A stretch of 8,024 nucleotides of DNA from an uncultured Oscillospiraceae bacterium (GCA_934643765.1 CAKUCT010000081.1:1-8024), one strand, 5' to 3'; shown: positions 1 to 6,689, counted from the first letter of the stretch. Translations and numbers: made by a program. Notes: generated by a model from the letters alone, not told the origin.

Positions 1-1366
1 GTTCCGGCCAGATTATTCCGTCACCGCGATTTTCTGTCTGGCCGCGGCGGCCTGCCGGTACATCCATCCAAAATCGCCGCTCCTGCGCGCGCCGGTCTAC
101 TTTGCCGCGTGCATTCTCGGCGCGCTGCTGCTCGGCGCGTGGGACAGTTTATTTCTGCCGGGCGTCTTTCTCGGCCTGATGATGGCGCTGGCGCTCTGGC
201 GGCCCATGCAGGCGCTCCTTGCGCAAGACGGCAGCCAATCTGCCGCGCAGCGGCAAAAAGCGCTGAGTCTGGCTTCCTCCGCGCTCTGGGACATTGCCTG
301 CAATCTCCAGCGCGGCGCGGCCAGCGGTCTGGAACCCCAGAGCGCCGCCATTTTTGACTGCGCCGCCGACCAGATCTGCCGCACCTGCGCCAAGTGGAGC
401 GTCTGCTGGGAGCAGAACGCGCAGGAGACCTTCCGTCTGCTCAGCCGCGCCTCGCGCGGCATTCTCCGCCGGGGCGAAGCAAAACGGGACGATCTGCCGC
501 CGCTGTTTCTCGCGCGCTGCTGCCATATTGACAGCTTCCTGCGCGCGGTCAACGACGCGCTTTCCACACAGCTGGCCAAAGTGCAGTACCAGTCCCGCCT
601 TGCCGAAAGCCGCCGGATTGTGTGCGACCAGTACCGGATTTTATCGCGCCTGCTGCAGCTTCTGTGTGAGCCCGCGCAGCCGCAGCTGCAGCCCGACTGC
701 TACAGTCCCGAGCTTGGCTTCCGGGCCACGGGCCTGCGCGGGGCCAGCATCTCCGGGGACTATGGGGCAAGCTTTCGCTGCGGCGAGTGGTATTACCTGC
801 TTTTGTGCGACGGCATGGGAACCGGCGAAGAGGCCCGAGCCGAGGCTCTTGCCACAAGCGCGCTGATTCAGGAGCTGATTGAAGCGGGCGTCGACGCGCA
901 CGACGCGCTGCAGACGCTCAACGGGCTCTACATTCTGCGCGACGGCGGCGGCTTTGCGGCAATCGATCTGCTGCAGGTCAGCCTTGTCAGCGCCGAAGGT
1001 TTTCTTCATAAGTGGGGCGCCGCCCCGTCATTTTTAAAATTCGGCCGGGTCGTGCAGAAGCTCGGCTCCGCGCTGCCGCCGCCGGGGCTCGGCGTCGGGC
1101 AGGGGTACAAGCCGGAGTGCATCCGCATTTCCCTGCAGCGGGGCGAGGCGCTGGTTCTGACCAGCGACGGCGTGGACCCGGATATGACCGAACGCTTTCT
1201 GCAAAGCTCCGGGGAGCTGAACGTGCGTGAGCTTGCCTCCGGCGTCGTCGGCAGCAGCGATACCGCCGCGCCGGACGACCGGACCGCCGCCGTGCTGCGG
1301 CTGCATCTGTCCGCAGCCCAGAGCCGCGCAAAGCGCCGTATCCTCTCTCACGTCCATCTGTTCTAA
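1..1366 (+). CDS. spoIIE: SpoIIE-type stage II sporulation protein, PP2C-family serine phosphatase (5' end missing)
   Basis: In known spore formers SpoIIE is a membrane phosphatase that dephosphorylates the anti-anti-sigma factor SpoIIAA, releasing sigma F in the forespore. The reading frame is open from base 2, so the gene enters from outside the window; about 454 residues are visible. Numbering from base 2, hydrophobic stretches near residues 6-17 and 34-68 look like the last membrane helices. They are followed by a linker with a Cys cluster (CRTC then CW, near 126-136), a feature I associate with SpoIIE. The C-terminal PP2C domain shows SGD near 252-254, CDGMGTG from 269 with the metal-binding Asp at 270, TSDG near 387-390, and DDRT at 425-428, matching the DDMT end of SpoIIE phosphatases. 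The stop is TAA at 1364-1366. The gene converges on the transporter operon across a hairpin pair. The family call is firm; the N-terminal half cannot be assessed. Confidence 0.9.
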   Translation, partial: FRPDYSVTAIFCLAAAACRYIHPKSPLLRAPVYFAACILGALLLGAWDSLFLPGVFLGLMMALALWRPMQALLAQDGSQSAAQRQKALSLASSALWDIACNLQRGAASGLEPQSAAIFDCAADQICRTCAKWSVCWEQNAQETFRLLSRASRGILRRGEAKRDDLPPLFLARCCHIDSFLRAVNDALSTQLAKVQYQSRLAESRRIVCDQYRILSRLLQLLCEPAQPQLQPDCYSPELGFRATGLRGASISGDYGASFRCGEWYYLLLCDGMGTGEEARAEALATSALIQELIEAGVDAHDALQTLNGLYILRDGGGFAAIDLLQVSLVSAEGFLHKWGAAPSFLKFGRVVQKLGSALPPPGLGVGQGYKPECIRISLQRGEALVLTSDGVDPDMTERFLQSSGELNVRELASGVVGSSDTAAPDDRTAAVLRLHLSAAQSRAKRRILSHVHLF

Positions 1367-1377
1367 ATGCAAAAGCC

Positions 1378-1403
1378 GGCGAAAAAGCAAATGCTTTTTC
1401 GCC
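1378..1403 (-). terminator. Hairpin 1 between convergent genes, likely minus-strand terminator
   Basis: A perfect 11-bp inverted repeat (GGCGAAAAAGC / GCTTTTTCGCC) surrounds the 4-base loop AAAT. Read on the minus strand it is followed by GGCTTTTGCATTT, a modest T-tract, so it can end the operon A transcript coming from the ATPase gene. It lies about 44 bases past that gene's stop and 11 bases past the spoIIE stop. Confidence 0.65.
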
Positions 1404-1411
1404 AGTTTAAG

Positions 1412-1442
1412 ACTCCCTGCCCGGAAGCACCGGGCAGGGAGT
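1412..1442 (+). terminator. Hairpin 2 between convergent genes, likely spoIIE terminator
   Basis: A perfect 13-bp stem (ACTCCCTGCCCGG / CCGGGCAGGGAGT) with the 5-base loop AAGCA is followed on the plus strand by TTTCTT, giving a classical Rho-independent terminator for spoIIE. It begins 45 bases after the spoIIE stop and ends 4 bases from the stop codon of the oppositely directed ATPase gene, so the minus transcript also crosses it. Confidence 0.8.
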
Positions 1443-1446
1443 TTTC

Positions 1447-2208
1447 TTATAAAACCTTTGCCAGGAAGTCCTGGAGTCTCGGGCTCTTGGGGTTGGTGAA
1501 AATTTCTTCGGGCGTACCCTCTTCAATGAGCTTGCCCTCGGCCATGAACAGCACCCGGTCGGCAACCTCGCGGGCAAAGCCCATCTCATGGGTCACAACG
1601 ACCATGGTCATACCGCTCTCGGCAAGCTCCTTCATAACCTCCAGCACCTCGCCCACCATCTCGGGGTCAAGCGCGCTCGTCGGTTCGTCAAAGAGCATGA
1701 CCTCCGGCTGCATGGCAAGGGCGCGGACGATCGCAACACGCTGCTTCTGGCCGCCGGAAAGCTGGCTTGGATAGGCGTTCGCGCGGTCGGCCAGACCGAC
1801 GCGCCCCAGAAGCTCCAGCGCCGTCTTTTCCGCTTCCTCTTTTGATTTGTGCAGAAGCTGCATGGGCGCAATGGTCATATTTTTGAGAATCGTCATGTGC
1901 GGGAAGAGGTTAAAATGCTGGAACACCATGCCCATCTTCTGGCGATGGAGGTTGATGTTGCAGTTTTTATCCGTAATATCCACGCCGTCGAAGAGAATCG
2001 TCCCGCCCGTGGGAAGCTCCAGCAGATTGAGGCACCGCAGGAACGTCGATTTGCCGCTGCCGGACGGGCCGATCACAACCACAACCTCGCCGCGGTGAAT
2101 GTCTGCCGACACGCCGTCGAGCGCGCGGATTTTTTCTTCCTGCGCGGCCTTGCCGCCCTTGAAGTGCTTCTGTAAATCCTGCACCTGAATCAGAACATCA
2201 GTGGTCAC
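1447..2208 (-). CDS. Polar amino-acid ABC transporter ATP-binding protein (operon A)
   Basis: This is the cytoplasmic ATPase of an amino-acid importer of the GlnQ/HisP/ArtP type, 253 residues, a normal length. Visible motifs are Walker A GPSGSGKS at 47-54, Q-loop Gln97 in VFQHFNLFP, signature LSGGQ at 150-154, Walker B VMLFDEPTSALD from 170 with Asp174 and Glu175, and the H-loop His207 in VTHEM. The start is GTG at 2206-2208, supported by a strong AAAGGAGG ten bases upstream. The first 11 bases overlap the permease gene, so translation is probably coupled. It is the last gene of operon A and stops (TAA, 1447-1449) just before the hairpin pair shared with spoIIE. The family is certain; the substrate cannot be read from an ATPase. 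Confidence 0.96.
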   Translation of the reverse strand: MTTDVLIQVQDLQKHFKGGKAAQEEKIRALDGVSADIHRGEVVVVIGPSGSGKSTFLRCLNLLELPTGGTILFDGVDITDKNCNINLHRQKMGMVFQHFNLFPHMTILKNMTIAPMQLLHKSKEEAEKTALELLGRVGLADRANAYPSQLSGGQKQRVAIVRALAMQPEVMLFDEPTSALDPEMVGEVLEVMKELAESGMTMVVVTHEMGFAREVADRVLFMAEGKLIEEGTPEEIFTNPKSPRLQDFLAKVL

Positions 2209-2926
2209 TGCTGCGAAGCCTCCTTTCCAGCTTTCCTACCAGCCATGTAAAGAACACGACCATTACCAGGTAAATCAGCGCGACGACGATCAGCGGCATG
2301 AACGCCGAGAAGGTTCTGCCTCTGATAATATCGCCGCCCTTGGTCAGATCCGTCACGGCCACATAGCCCGCGACAGACGTCTCTTTGAGCAGCACAATAA
2401 ACTCGTTTGCAAGCGCGGGCAAAACGTTCTTGAGCGCCTGCGGCACGATGATAAAGCGCATCGTCTGCACATAATCGAAGCCGAGCGACCGGCCCGCTTC
2501 CAGCTGGCCCTTGTCGATGGCCATGATGCCGCCGCGGATGAGCTCGGCGACATAAGCGCCGGAGTTGATGCCGAAGGCCAGCATCGCCACGCCGACGCCG
2601 TTTCTGGAGGACGCGAAAATGATGTAGAACATGATCATCAGCTGCACCACAACCGGCGTGCCGCGGATGACGGTCAGATAGATCTTACAGATCACATCTG
2701 CAATTTTCAGAAGCCCTCTGCCTACGCCCGGCCGCATGCGCTCGGCGTTCTGGTCCCAGGTGGAGCGGACAATCGCGACAACCGTGCCGATGACAATGCC
2801 GATCAGAACCGCCGCCAGAGTAATCTGCAGCGTGTTTCCAAGGCCCCTCCAGAGATATTTCCATCTGTTGTCTTCAATAAAGTTCAGAATAAATTCCGCT
2901 TTGACTTTCGCGAACCATTCGTTCAA
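2198..2926 (-). CDS. Polar amino-acid ABC transporter permease (operon A)
   Basis: This is the membrane channel subunit of a His/Glu/Gln/Arg-type importer, 242 residues. Hydrophobic segments lie near 31-54, 91-105, 110-127, 165-182 and 208-230. The RGTP motif at 88-91 and the EAA loop (GQLEAGRSLG from 140, ending in PQA near 162-164), which docks on the ATPase, are both typical of the family. As the only permease in the operon it probably works as a homodimer. The start is TTG at 2924-2926, chosen because a strong AAAGGAGG lies 8 bases upstream and no better start is visible; the product begins MNEWFAKVKAEF. The 3' end overlaps the ATPase gene by 11 bases, and the ATPase ribosome-binding site lies inside this gene. 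Confidence 0.95.
   Translation of the reverse strand: MNEWFAKVKAEFILNFIEDNRWKYLWRGLGNTLQITLAAVLIGIVIGTVVAIVRSTWDQNAERMRPGVGRGLLKIADVICKIYLTVIRGTPVVVQLMIMFYIIFASSRNGVGVAMLAFGINSGAYVAELIRGGIMAIDKGQLEAGRSLGFDYVQTMRFIIVPQALKNVLPALANEFIVLLKETSVAGYVAVTDLTKGGDIIRGRTFSAFMPLIVVALIYLVMVVFFTWLVGKLERRLRSSDH
2219..2226 (-). promoter_or_regulatory. Ribosome-binding site for the GTG-started ATPase gene (operon A)
   Basis: AAAGGAGG on the minus strand lies 10 bases before GTG at 2206-2208 and within the 3' end of the permease gene. It supports the GTG start and indicates translational coupling. Confidence 0.8.
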
Positions 2927-2934
2927 AGCCAGCG

Positions 2935-2942
2935 CCTCCTTT
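2935..2942 (-). promoter_or_regulatory. Ribosome-binding site that decides the TTG start of the permease (operon A)
   Basis: AAAGGAGG on the minus strand lies 8 bases before TTG at 2924-2926. Nearly full pairing to the 16S rRNA tail at ideal spacing makes this rare start credible. Confidence 0.8.
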
Positions 2943-2954
2943 CAATGGAAACAC

Positions 2955-2984
2955 GCGCGGGAGCGAAGCAATCTGCCCCCGCGC
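2955..2984 (-). other. Intercistronic hairpin between binding-protein and permease genes (operon A)
   Basis: In the 76-base gap between the two genes, a perfect 7-bp G+C-only stem (GCGCGGG / CCCGCGC) encloses 16 bases. No U-tract follows, so it is more likely an mRNA stabiliser, processing site or partial attenuator than a full terminator. Operon B has a stronger hairpin at the same place. Confidence 0.5.
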
Positions 2985-3002
2985 TGTCGTTCCGTATATG
3001 AA

Positions 3003-3836
3003 TCAGTTTGCCGAGATGTACTTGTCGACGATCGACTGTACCGTGCCGTCGGCGATCAGCTCTTCGAGCGCGTTGTTGAACGGCTCGGTCAGTTCGCTGC
3101 CCTTGGCGAAGGCCGCCGCATAATCTTCCACAGCGTAGGCCGTTTCCAGAACCTTCAGGCCCTCGTTTGCTTCCACAAAGGACTTGGCGGGCTCATTGTC
3201 AATGATCACGCAGTCGAGCTTGCCGGCCACCAGAGCCGCAACCGCGTCGGCGCCCTTGTTGAAACGCTGGACATGGTCGTCGCCGAAATCATCCGAGCAG
3301 TAGATATCACCCGTGGTATCCTGCTGAACGCCGATCTGATAGTCAGCGCCGTCGGCGTAGAGATCGTCAACAGAGGTGATCGGGGAGTCTTCTTTTACAA
3401 CGATGGCCTGAATGCCGGTTGCGTAGCTGGACGAGAAGTCCACGGACTGCTTACGTTCTTCGGTGACGGTGAGGCCGGCCATGGTGAAGTCCGCCTTGCC
3501 GCTGGACACAGCGCCCAGGATTGCGCCGAACTCAATGTCCATGATCTCCAGCTTGTAGCCAAGCTTTTCGCAGATGGCCGTCGCGATGTCGACGTCGATG
3601 CCGGAGGGCTGCTCGTTCTCATAGAACTCATACGGCGGGAAGGCAACGTTCGTCGCCATAATCAGGGTCTTTCCGGACTCTGCGCTGGTATCCGTTTCGG
3701 TCGAAGCCGCGGTATCGGTCGTTTGGGTCGTTTCGGCCGGGGTATTGGTTTCCGTCGTGCTGTCCTGCTTGGATGCGCAGGCGGCCAGGCTCAGAACCAT
3801 CAGAACGCTGAGCAATAATGCAAGGATCTTTTTCAT
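3003..3836 (-). CDS. Amino-acid ABC transporter substrate-binding lipoprotein (operon A)
   Basis: This is the extracellular ligand-capturing subunit, a solute-binding family 3 protein (HisJ/GlnH/ArtJ type) of 277 residues. A lipoprotein signal at 1-20 ends in the lipobox LAAC with Cys20, followed by a Thr/Ser/Glu-rich tether to about residue 55. The binding domain shows VAFPPYEFY at 64-72, GIDVDIA at 79-85, GLTVTEER at 121-128 followed by VDFSSSY, and IIDNEPA at 211-217. By family knowledge, Arg128 should hold the ligand alpha-carboxylate and Asp213 its alpha-amino group, so an ordinary polar or basic L-amino acid is the likely ligand; I cannot name which. The ATG start has GGAGGA 8 bases upstream. 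It is the first gene of operon A, about 40 bases downstream of a good promoter. Confidence 0.95.
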   Translation of the reverse strand: MKKILALLLSVLMVLSLAACASKQDSTTETNTPAETTQTTDTAASTETDTSAESGKTLIMATNVAFPPYEFYENEQPSGIDVDIATAICEKLGYKLEIMDIEFGAILGAVSSGKADFTMAGLTVTEERKQSVDFSSSYATGIQAIVVKEDSPITSVDDLYADGADYQIGVQQDTTGDIYCSDDFGDDHVQRFNKGADAVAALVAGKLDCVIIDNEPAKSFVEANEGLKVLETAYAVEDYAAAFAKGSELTEPFNNALEELIADGTVQSIVDKYISAN

Positions 3837-3884
3837 ATTCTCTTTCCTCCATCCAAAAAATGTTTGGTTGTTTTTGATGTCATA

Positions 3885-3913
3885 ATTATACGCACTTCAT
3901 GCATAAAAATCAA
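3885..3913 (-). promoter_or_regulatory. Sigma-A-type promoter of operon A
   Basis: On the minus strand TTGATT (3908-3913) is followed after exactly 17 bases by a perfect TATAAT (3885-3890). Transcription would start near 3878, giving a leader of about 40 bases before the ATG at 3836. The surrounding sequence is A+T-rich, and an imperfect ARG-box-like motif overlaps the -35 region. Confidence 0.75.
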
Positions 3914-4001
3914 GTTCTTTTTGCATGGAATTCTGCACAATTATCCGTCCGGCATTCATGTCAGTTTGTATAATCTCGATAATTTCAACGAATATGCAGA
4001 A

Positions 4002-4041
4002 AATATGCAGCCAGGCATGTATTTTCGCCTGGCCGCATATT
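4002..4041 (-). terminator. Long hairpin after operon B, probable terminator
   Basis: Arms 4002-4016 and 4027-4041 pair over 15 positions with one mismatch, around a 10-base loop. On the minus strand the stem is followed by TTCTGCATATT, a weak U-tract. It lies 25 bases past the stop of the operon B ATPase gene and about 90 bases before the operon A promoter, so it probably ends or reduces transcription between the operons. The outer arm sequence AATATGCAG is repeated directly at 3991-3999. Confidence 0.6.
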
Positions 4042-4065
4042 GTATGTAATTTGAATATTATGCAT

Positions 4066-4854
4066 TCAATTTTCCGCATACCGCGACAAAAACTGCCGTG
4101 TGCGCTCCTGCACCGGATGCTCGATGACCTGATGCGACGGCCCCTGCTCGACGATCACGCCGCCGTCCATAAAAATAACCCGGTCGGCAACGTCGCGCGC
4201 AAACGCCATTTCATGCGTCACGATGATCATCGTCATCTTCTGCTCGGCAAGCGAGCGGATCACGCGCAGCACCTCTCCCGTGAGCTCCGGGTCCAGCGCG
4301 CTCGTCGGCTCATCAAAGCACAGAATATCCGGCCGGAGAGCCAGGGCCCGCGCGATGGCAACACGCTGCTGCTGGCCGCCGGAGAGCTGGTGCGGATACA
4401 GGTGCATCTTTTCGCCCAGACCGACATCCCGCAAGAGCTTTTCCGCGTTCGCGCAGATTTCCTCATGAATCTCTTTTTTCTGCGCGCGGTAGTCCGGCTG
4501 CTCTTTGGCCAGCAGCTCGCTTGCCAGCATCACGTTCTGCAGCGCCGTATACTGCGGGAAGAGATTGAAATTCTGAAACACCAGACCAAAATGCAGCCGT
4601 TTTCTGCGGATTTCGCTGTCTTTCTGCGTTGTGGGATCGTCCGCATCAAAAAGTGTTTCGCCGTTTACCAGAATTCTGCCCTCATCCGGCGTTGTCAGAA
4701 AGTTCAGGCATCGCAAAAGCGTCGTCTTGCCGCTGCCGGAAGAGCCGATGATTGCCACCGACTCGCCCTTCTCCAGCGAAAAGTCGATGCCGCGCAGCAC
4801 AACGGTATTCTTATCAAATGTTTTGCAGATGCCCTGCACGTCCAATACAGCCAT
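4066..4854 (-). CDS. Polar amino-acid ABC transporter ATP-binding protein (operon B)
   Basis: This is the ATPase subunit of the second importer, 262 residues, of the GlnQ/HisP type. Motifs are Walker A GSSGSGKT at 37-44, Q-loop Gln94 in VFQNFNLFP, signature LSGGQ at 157-161, Walker B ILCFDEPTSALD from 177 with Asp181 and Glu182, and His214 in VTHEM. Compared with the operon A ATPase it has extra residues near 68-82 and 113-132, so the two are not recent copies. The ATG start has AAGGAGG 6 bases upstream; that site overlaps the stop codon of the permease gene, from which it is separated by only 11 bases, so translation is probably coupled. It is the last gene of operon B and ends at TGA (4066-4068). 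Confidence 0.96.
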   Translation of the reverse strand: MAVLDVQGICKTFDKNTVVLRGIDFSLEKGESVAIIGSSGSGKTTLLRCLNFLTTPDEGRILVNGETLFDADDPTTQKDSEIRRKRLHFGLVFQNFNLFPQYTALQNVMLASELLAKEQPDYRAQKKEIHEEICANAEKLLRDVGLGEKMHLYPHQLSGGQQQRVAIARALALRPDILCFDEPTSALDPELTGEVLRVIRSLAEQKMTMIIVTHEMAFARDVADRVIFMDGGVIVEQGPSHQVIEHPVQERTRQFLSRYAEN

Positions 4855-4865
4855 GTCGCGCCTCC

Positions 4866-5600
4866 TTACGCCTTAAAGTAGTCGAGCTTCCGCTCCGCCC
4901 AGCCGAGCAGCAGCGTCAGCACGCCCGAAAACAGCAGATAATAAATGCCCGTGAAGAACAGCGGCCAGATCGCGCCGGAAATCCCCTGCGAGCCCTTCAT
5001 GAACGCCTGGCCCGCCCAGATGACCTCCTGCAGCGCGATGATGCGCGAGAGCGAGGTATCTTTTACGAGGGTAATAATTTCGTTCGACATCGGCGGCACA
5101 ATCTTCTTGACCATCTGCAGAAGCGTCACCTTAAAAAAGATCTGGCCTTTGGTCATGCCAAGCACCTGCCCGGCCTCCTGCTGCCCCTTCGGGACGCCCT
5201 GGATGCCGCCGCGGTAAATTTCCGAGAAATAGCAGGCGTAGTTGAACACAAACGCCACGCTCGAGGCGATGAACCGGCCCGTCTCGCCGCTGCCCCAGAT
5301 GTTGTTTTTCCACACCAGACCGGGGAAATAATAGATGACCAGCAGCTGGAGCATCAAAGGCGTGCCGCGGATGACCCAGATGATAAACCGCGTAATGGCC
5401 CGGATGGGCTTGAACTCCGCCAGACCCTTCATCGAGCGAAGCGCCCGGAACGGCCGCCACGCACTCATCGAGCCAAACGAGATGATGAGTCCCAACGGAA
5501 TGGCGCCGATGAGCGTGATGAAAAACAGCTTGAGCGTCTGCAGAAAGCCAACGTTCAGCGCCTGAAAGACGATGGGAAACTGCTCAGAAAACGTCGTCAT
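4866..5600 (-). CDS. Polar amino-acid ABC transporter permease (operon B)
   Basis: This is the membrane channel subunit of the second importer, 244 residues. Hydrophobic segments lie near 17-42, 80-97, 108-125, about 160-180 and 210-234. The family motifs RGTP (78-81) and the EAA loop GQQEAGQVLGMTKGQ (139-153) are present. It is a single permease, so a homodimer is likely. The ATG at 5598-5600 is preceded by AAGGTAGGA, a weaker ribosome-binding site than those of its neighbours. It lies 147 bases after the binding-protein gene, with a large hairpin between, and 11 bases before the ATPase gene. The weak site plus the hairpin suggest lower output than the binding protein. Confidence 0.95.
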   Translation of the reverse strand: MTTFSEQFPIVFQALNVGFLQTLKLFFITLIGAIPLGLIISFGSMSAWRPFRALRSMKGLAEFKPIRAITRFIIWVIRGTPLMLQLLVIYYFPGLVWKNNIWGSGETGRFIASSVAFVFNYACYFSEIYRGGIQGVPKGQQEAGQVLGMTKGQIFFKVTLLQMVKKIVPPMSNEIITLVKDTSLSRIIALQEVIWAGQAFMKGSQGISGAIWPLFFTGIYYLLFSGVLTLLLGWAERKLDYFKA

Positions 5601-5658
5601 GGAAATATCCTACCTTAAAATCGTTCTATATTGCGGGCAGTTTGCCCTTGGGCGAGGC

Positions 5659-5707
5659 CCCCATAAGCATGGGGTTTCCCCGGCGCAGAACCTGCGCCGG
5701 GGAAACC
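5659..5707 (-). other. Strong intercistronic hairpin between binding-protein and permease genes (operon B)
   Basis: A perfect 16-bp stem (arms 5673-5688 and 5692-5707, loop AAC) lies in the 147-base gap. A second stem (CCCCAT / ATGGGG, 5659-5664 with 5669-5674) overlaps its last two bases, so the two partly compete. No U-tract follows on either strand. The expected role is to protect the upstream binding-protein mRNA or to limit transcription into the permease gene, as known for binding-protein-dependent operons such as malEFG. Smaller stems follow at 5644-5653 and 5635-5647. No convincing internal promoter is visible in this gap. Confidence 0.65.
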
Positions 5708-5747
5708 GGAAACTCGCCAGATGGAGTTTACTATACCAGATTTTTTC

Positions 5748-6647
5748 TTACTGCGCAATCAGGGCCGCCTGGATGCCGTAGGTTTCCGCGCAGGAAACCA
5801 TGGAGCCGTCCGCGTAAGAGGCCGCAAAGAAGTCGTTGAGCGCATCTGCAAGATCCGAACCCTTGCGGAAGCCGACGCCGTACTGTTCGCCCTCTTCTGC
5901 GTTCAGACTCACGGTGTAGGTCAGGCTGTCGTAGCCCGTGCCTTCGCCGACCATCGCGCCAGCCATCAGCGAATCGATAACGGCTGCGTCCGCGGTACCG
6001 GCTGCAACTTCCATCAGCGCGGTGGCCTGGTCTTTGACCTCGGTGAAGCTGTAGCCCAGCTTTTCGACCTCAGCCTTGCCGGCGGAGCCGGACTCAACCG
6101 CGAAGTTCAGGCCGCTGCAGGCGTCCACGCTCTGAAGGTCCGCTGCCTTGTCGGCAGGAACGACGACGACCTGGGAGTTGTTGCAGTATGCGTTCGAGCA
6201 GGCCATGGCGCTGGTCACTTCGTCAGTCAGGGTCATGCCGTTCCAGACGCAGTCGATGGTCTTGGCATCAAGCTCCATGATCTTGTTGTCCCAGTCGATC
6301 TCGACGAACTCCGCTTCCACGCCGAGGCTCTCGGCAAAGGCCTTGGCCATGTCGGCGTCAAAGCCGATCCACTCACCGGCGTCGTTCTGATAGTCCATGG
6401 GGGCGAAGTCGGTGATACCGACGACCAGCTTGCCCTTGCCCTGGATATAGGCGAGGTCACTGTCAGCGGCGGTCTGTTCGGTGGAAGCCGCTTCCGTCTC
6501 TTCTGCCGCGGTTGTCTGCTCTTCCGCAGGCGCGGCGGTTTCTGTGTTCGAAGATTCCGCGGGGGCCGCGGTTTCCGTCTTGGCCGCGCAGGCTGCGCAG
6601 CTGAGTACCATCATACATGCAAGAATCAGTGCAAGCATCTTTTTCAT
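5748..6647 (-). CDS. ABC transporter substrate-binding lipoprotein lacking the usual ligand Arg (operon B)
   Basis: This is a solute-binding family 3 lipoprotein of 299 residues. The ATG at 6647 is chosen over an in-frame TTG at 6662 because GGAGGAA lies 6 bases before the ATG and the TTG would start inside that site; the product then begins with the normal lipoprotein start MKKML. The signal ends in VLSCAAC; Cys17 fits the lipobox rule better than Cys20. An Ala/Thr/Glu-rich tether (about 21-62) contains TETAAPAE twice. The domain shows LVVGITDFAPMDY from 74, GFDADMA at 95-101, NGMTLTDEV at 136-144 and VIDSLMA at 223-229. The Asp for the ligand amino group (Asp225) is kept, but the carboxylate-binding Arg is Val144. 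The mature domain has five Cys (133, 150, 155, 177, 286). It leads operon B; the ligand is unknown and may not be a standard amino acid. Confidence 0.93.
   Translation of the reverse strand: MKKMLALILACMMVLSCAACAAKTETAAPAESSNTETAAPAEEQTTAAEETEAASTEQTAADSDLAYIQGKGKLVVGITDFAPMDYQNDAGEWIGFDADMAKAFAESLGVEAEFVEIDWDNKIMELDAKTIDCVWNGMTLTDEVTSAMACSNAYCNNSQVVVVPADKAADLQSVDACSGLNFAVESGSAGKAEVEKLGYSFTEVKDQATALMEVAAGTADAAVIDSLMAGAMVGEGTGYDSLTYTVSLNAEEGEQYGVGFRKGSDLADALNDFFAASYADGSMVSCAETYGIQAALIAQ
6522..6578 (-). repeat. Short coding repeat in the lipoprotein tether
   Basis: The octapeptide TETAAPAE occurs at residues 24-31 (6555-6578) and 35-42 (6522-6545) of the operon B binding protein, separated by three residues. 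It looks like a small internal duplication in a flexible, low-complexity surface tether. Confidence 0.6.
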
Positions 6648-6653
6648 TTTTTG

Positions 6654-6660
6654 TTCCTCC
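6654..6660 (-). promoter_or_regulatory. Ribosome-binding site that sets the start of the operon B binding protein
   Basis: GGAGGAA on the minus strand lies 6 bases before ATG at 6645-6647. The upstream in-frame TTG (6660-6662) overlaps this site and so is unlikely to be used. Confidence 0.85.
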
Positions 6661-6689
6661 AATATTTCAATTCTTTGTTTTCGTGTCGT

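Noticed and set aside
3961..3980. Plus-strand TATAAT near 3969 as a promoter
   Set aside because: No acceptable -35 lies 16-18 bases upstream and no plus-strand gene follows.
4052..4068. TGAAT-N7-ATTCA as an ArgR box at the end of operon B
   Set aside because: The ArgR core spacing is four bases, not seven, and the motif overlaps the ATPase stop codon, far from a promoter.
2201..4881. Long plus-strand open frames opposite operons A and B (e.g. 2201-3001, 2736-3818, 3925-4881)
   Set aside because: They lie antisense to well-supported transporter genes, have His/Arg-rich compositions typical of mirrored G+C-rich codons, and lack ribosome-binding sites and domains.
6648..6662. TTG at 6660-6662 as start of the operon B binding protein
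   Set aside because: It would overlap the ribosome-binding site GGAGGAA; the ATG at 6645-6647 has correct spacing and gives a normal lipoprotein signal peptide.
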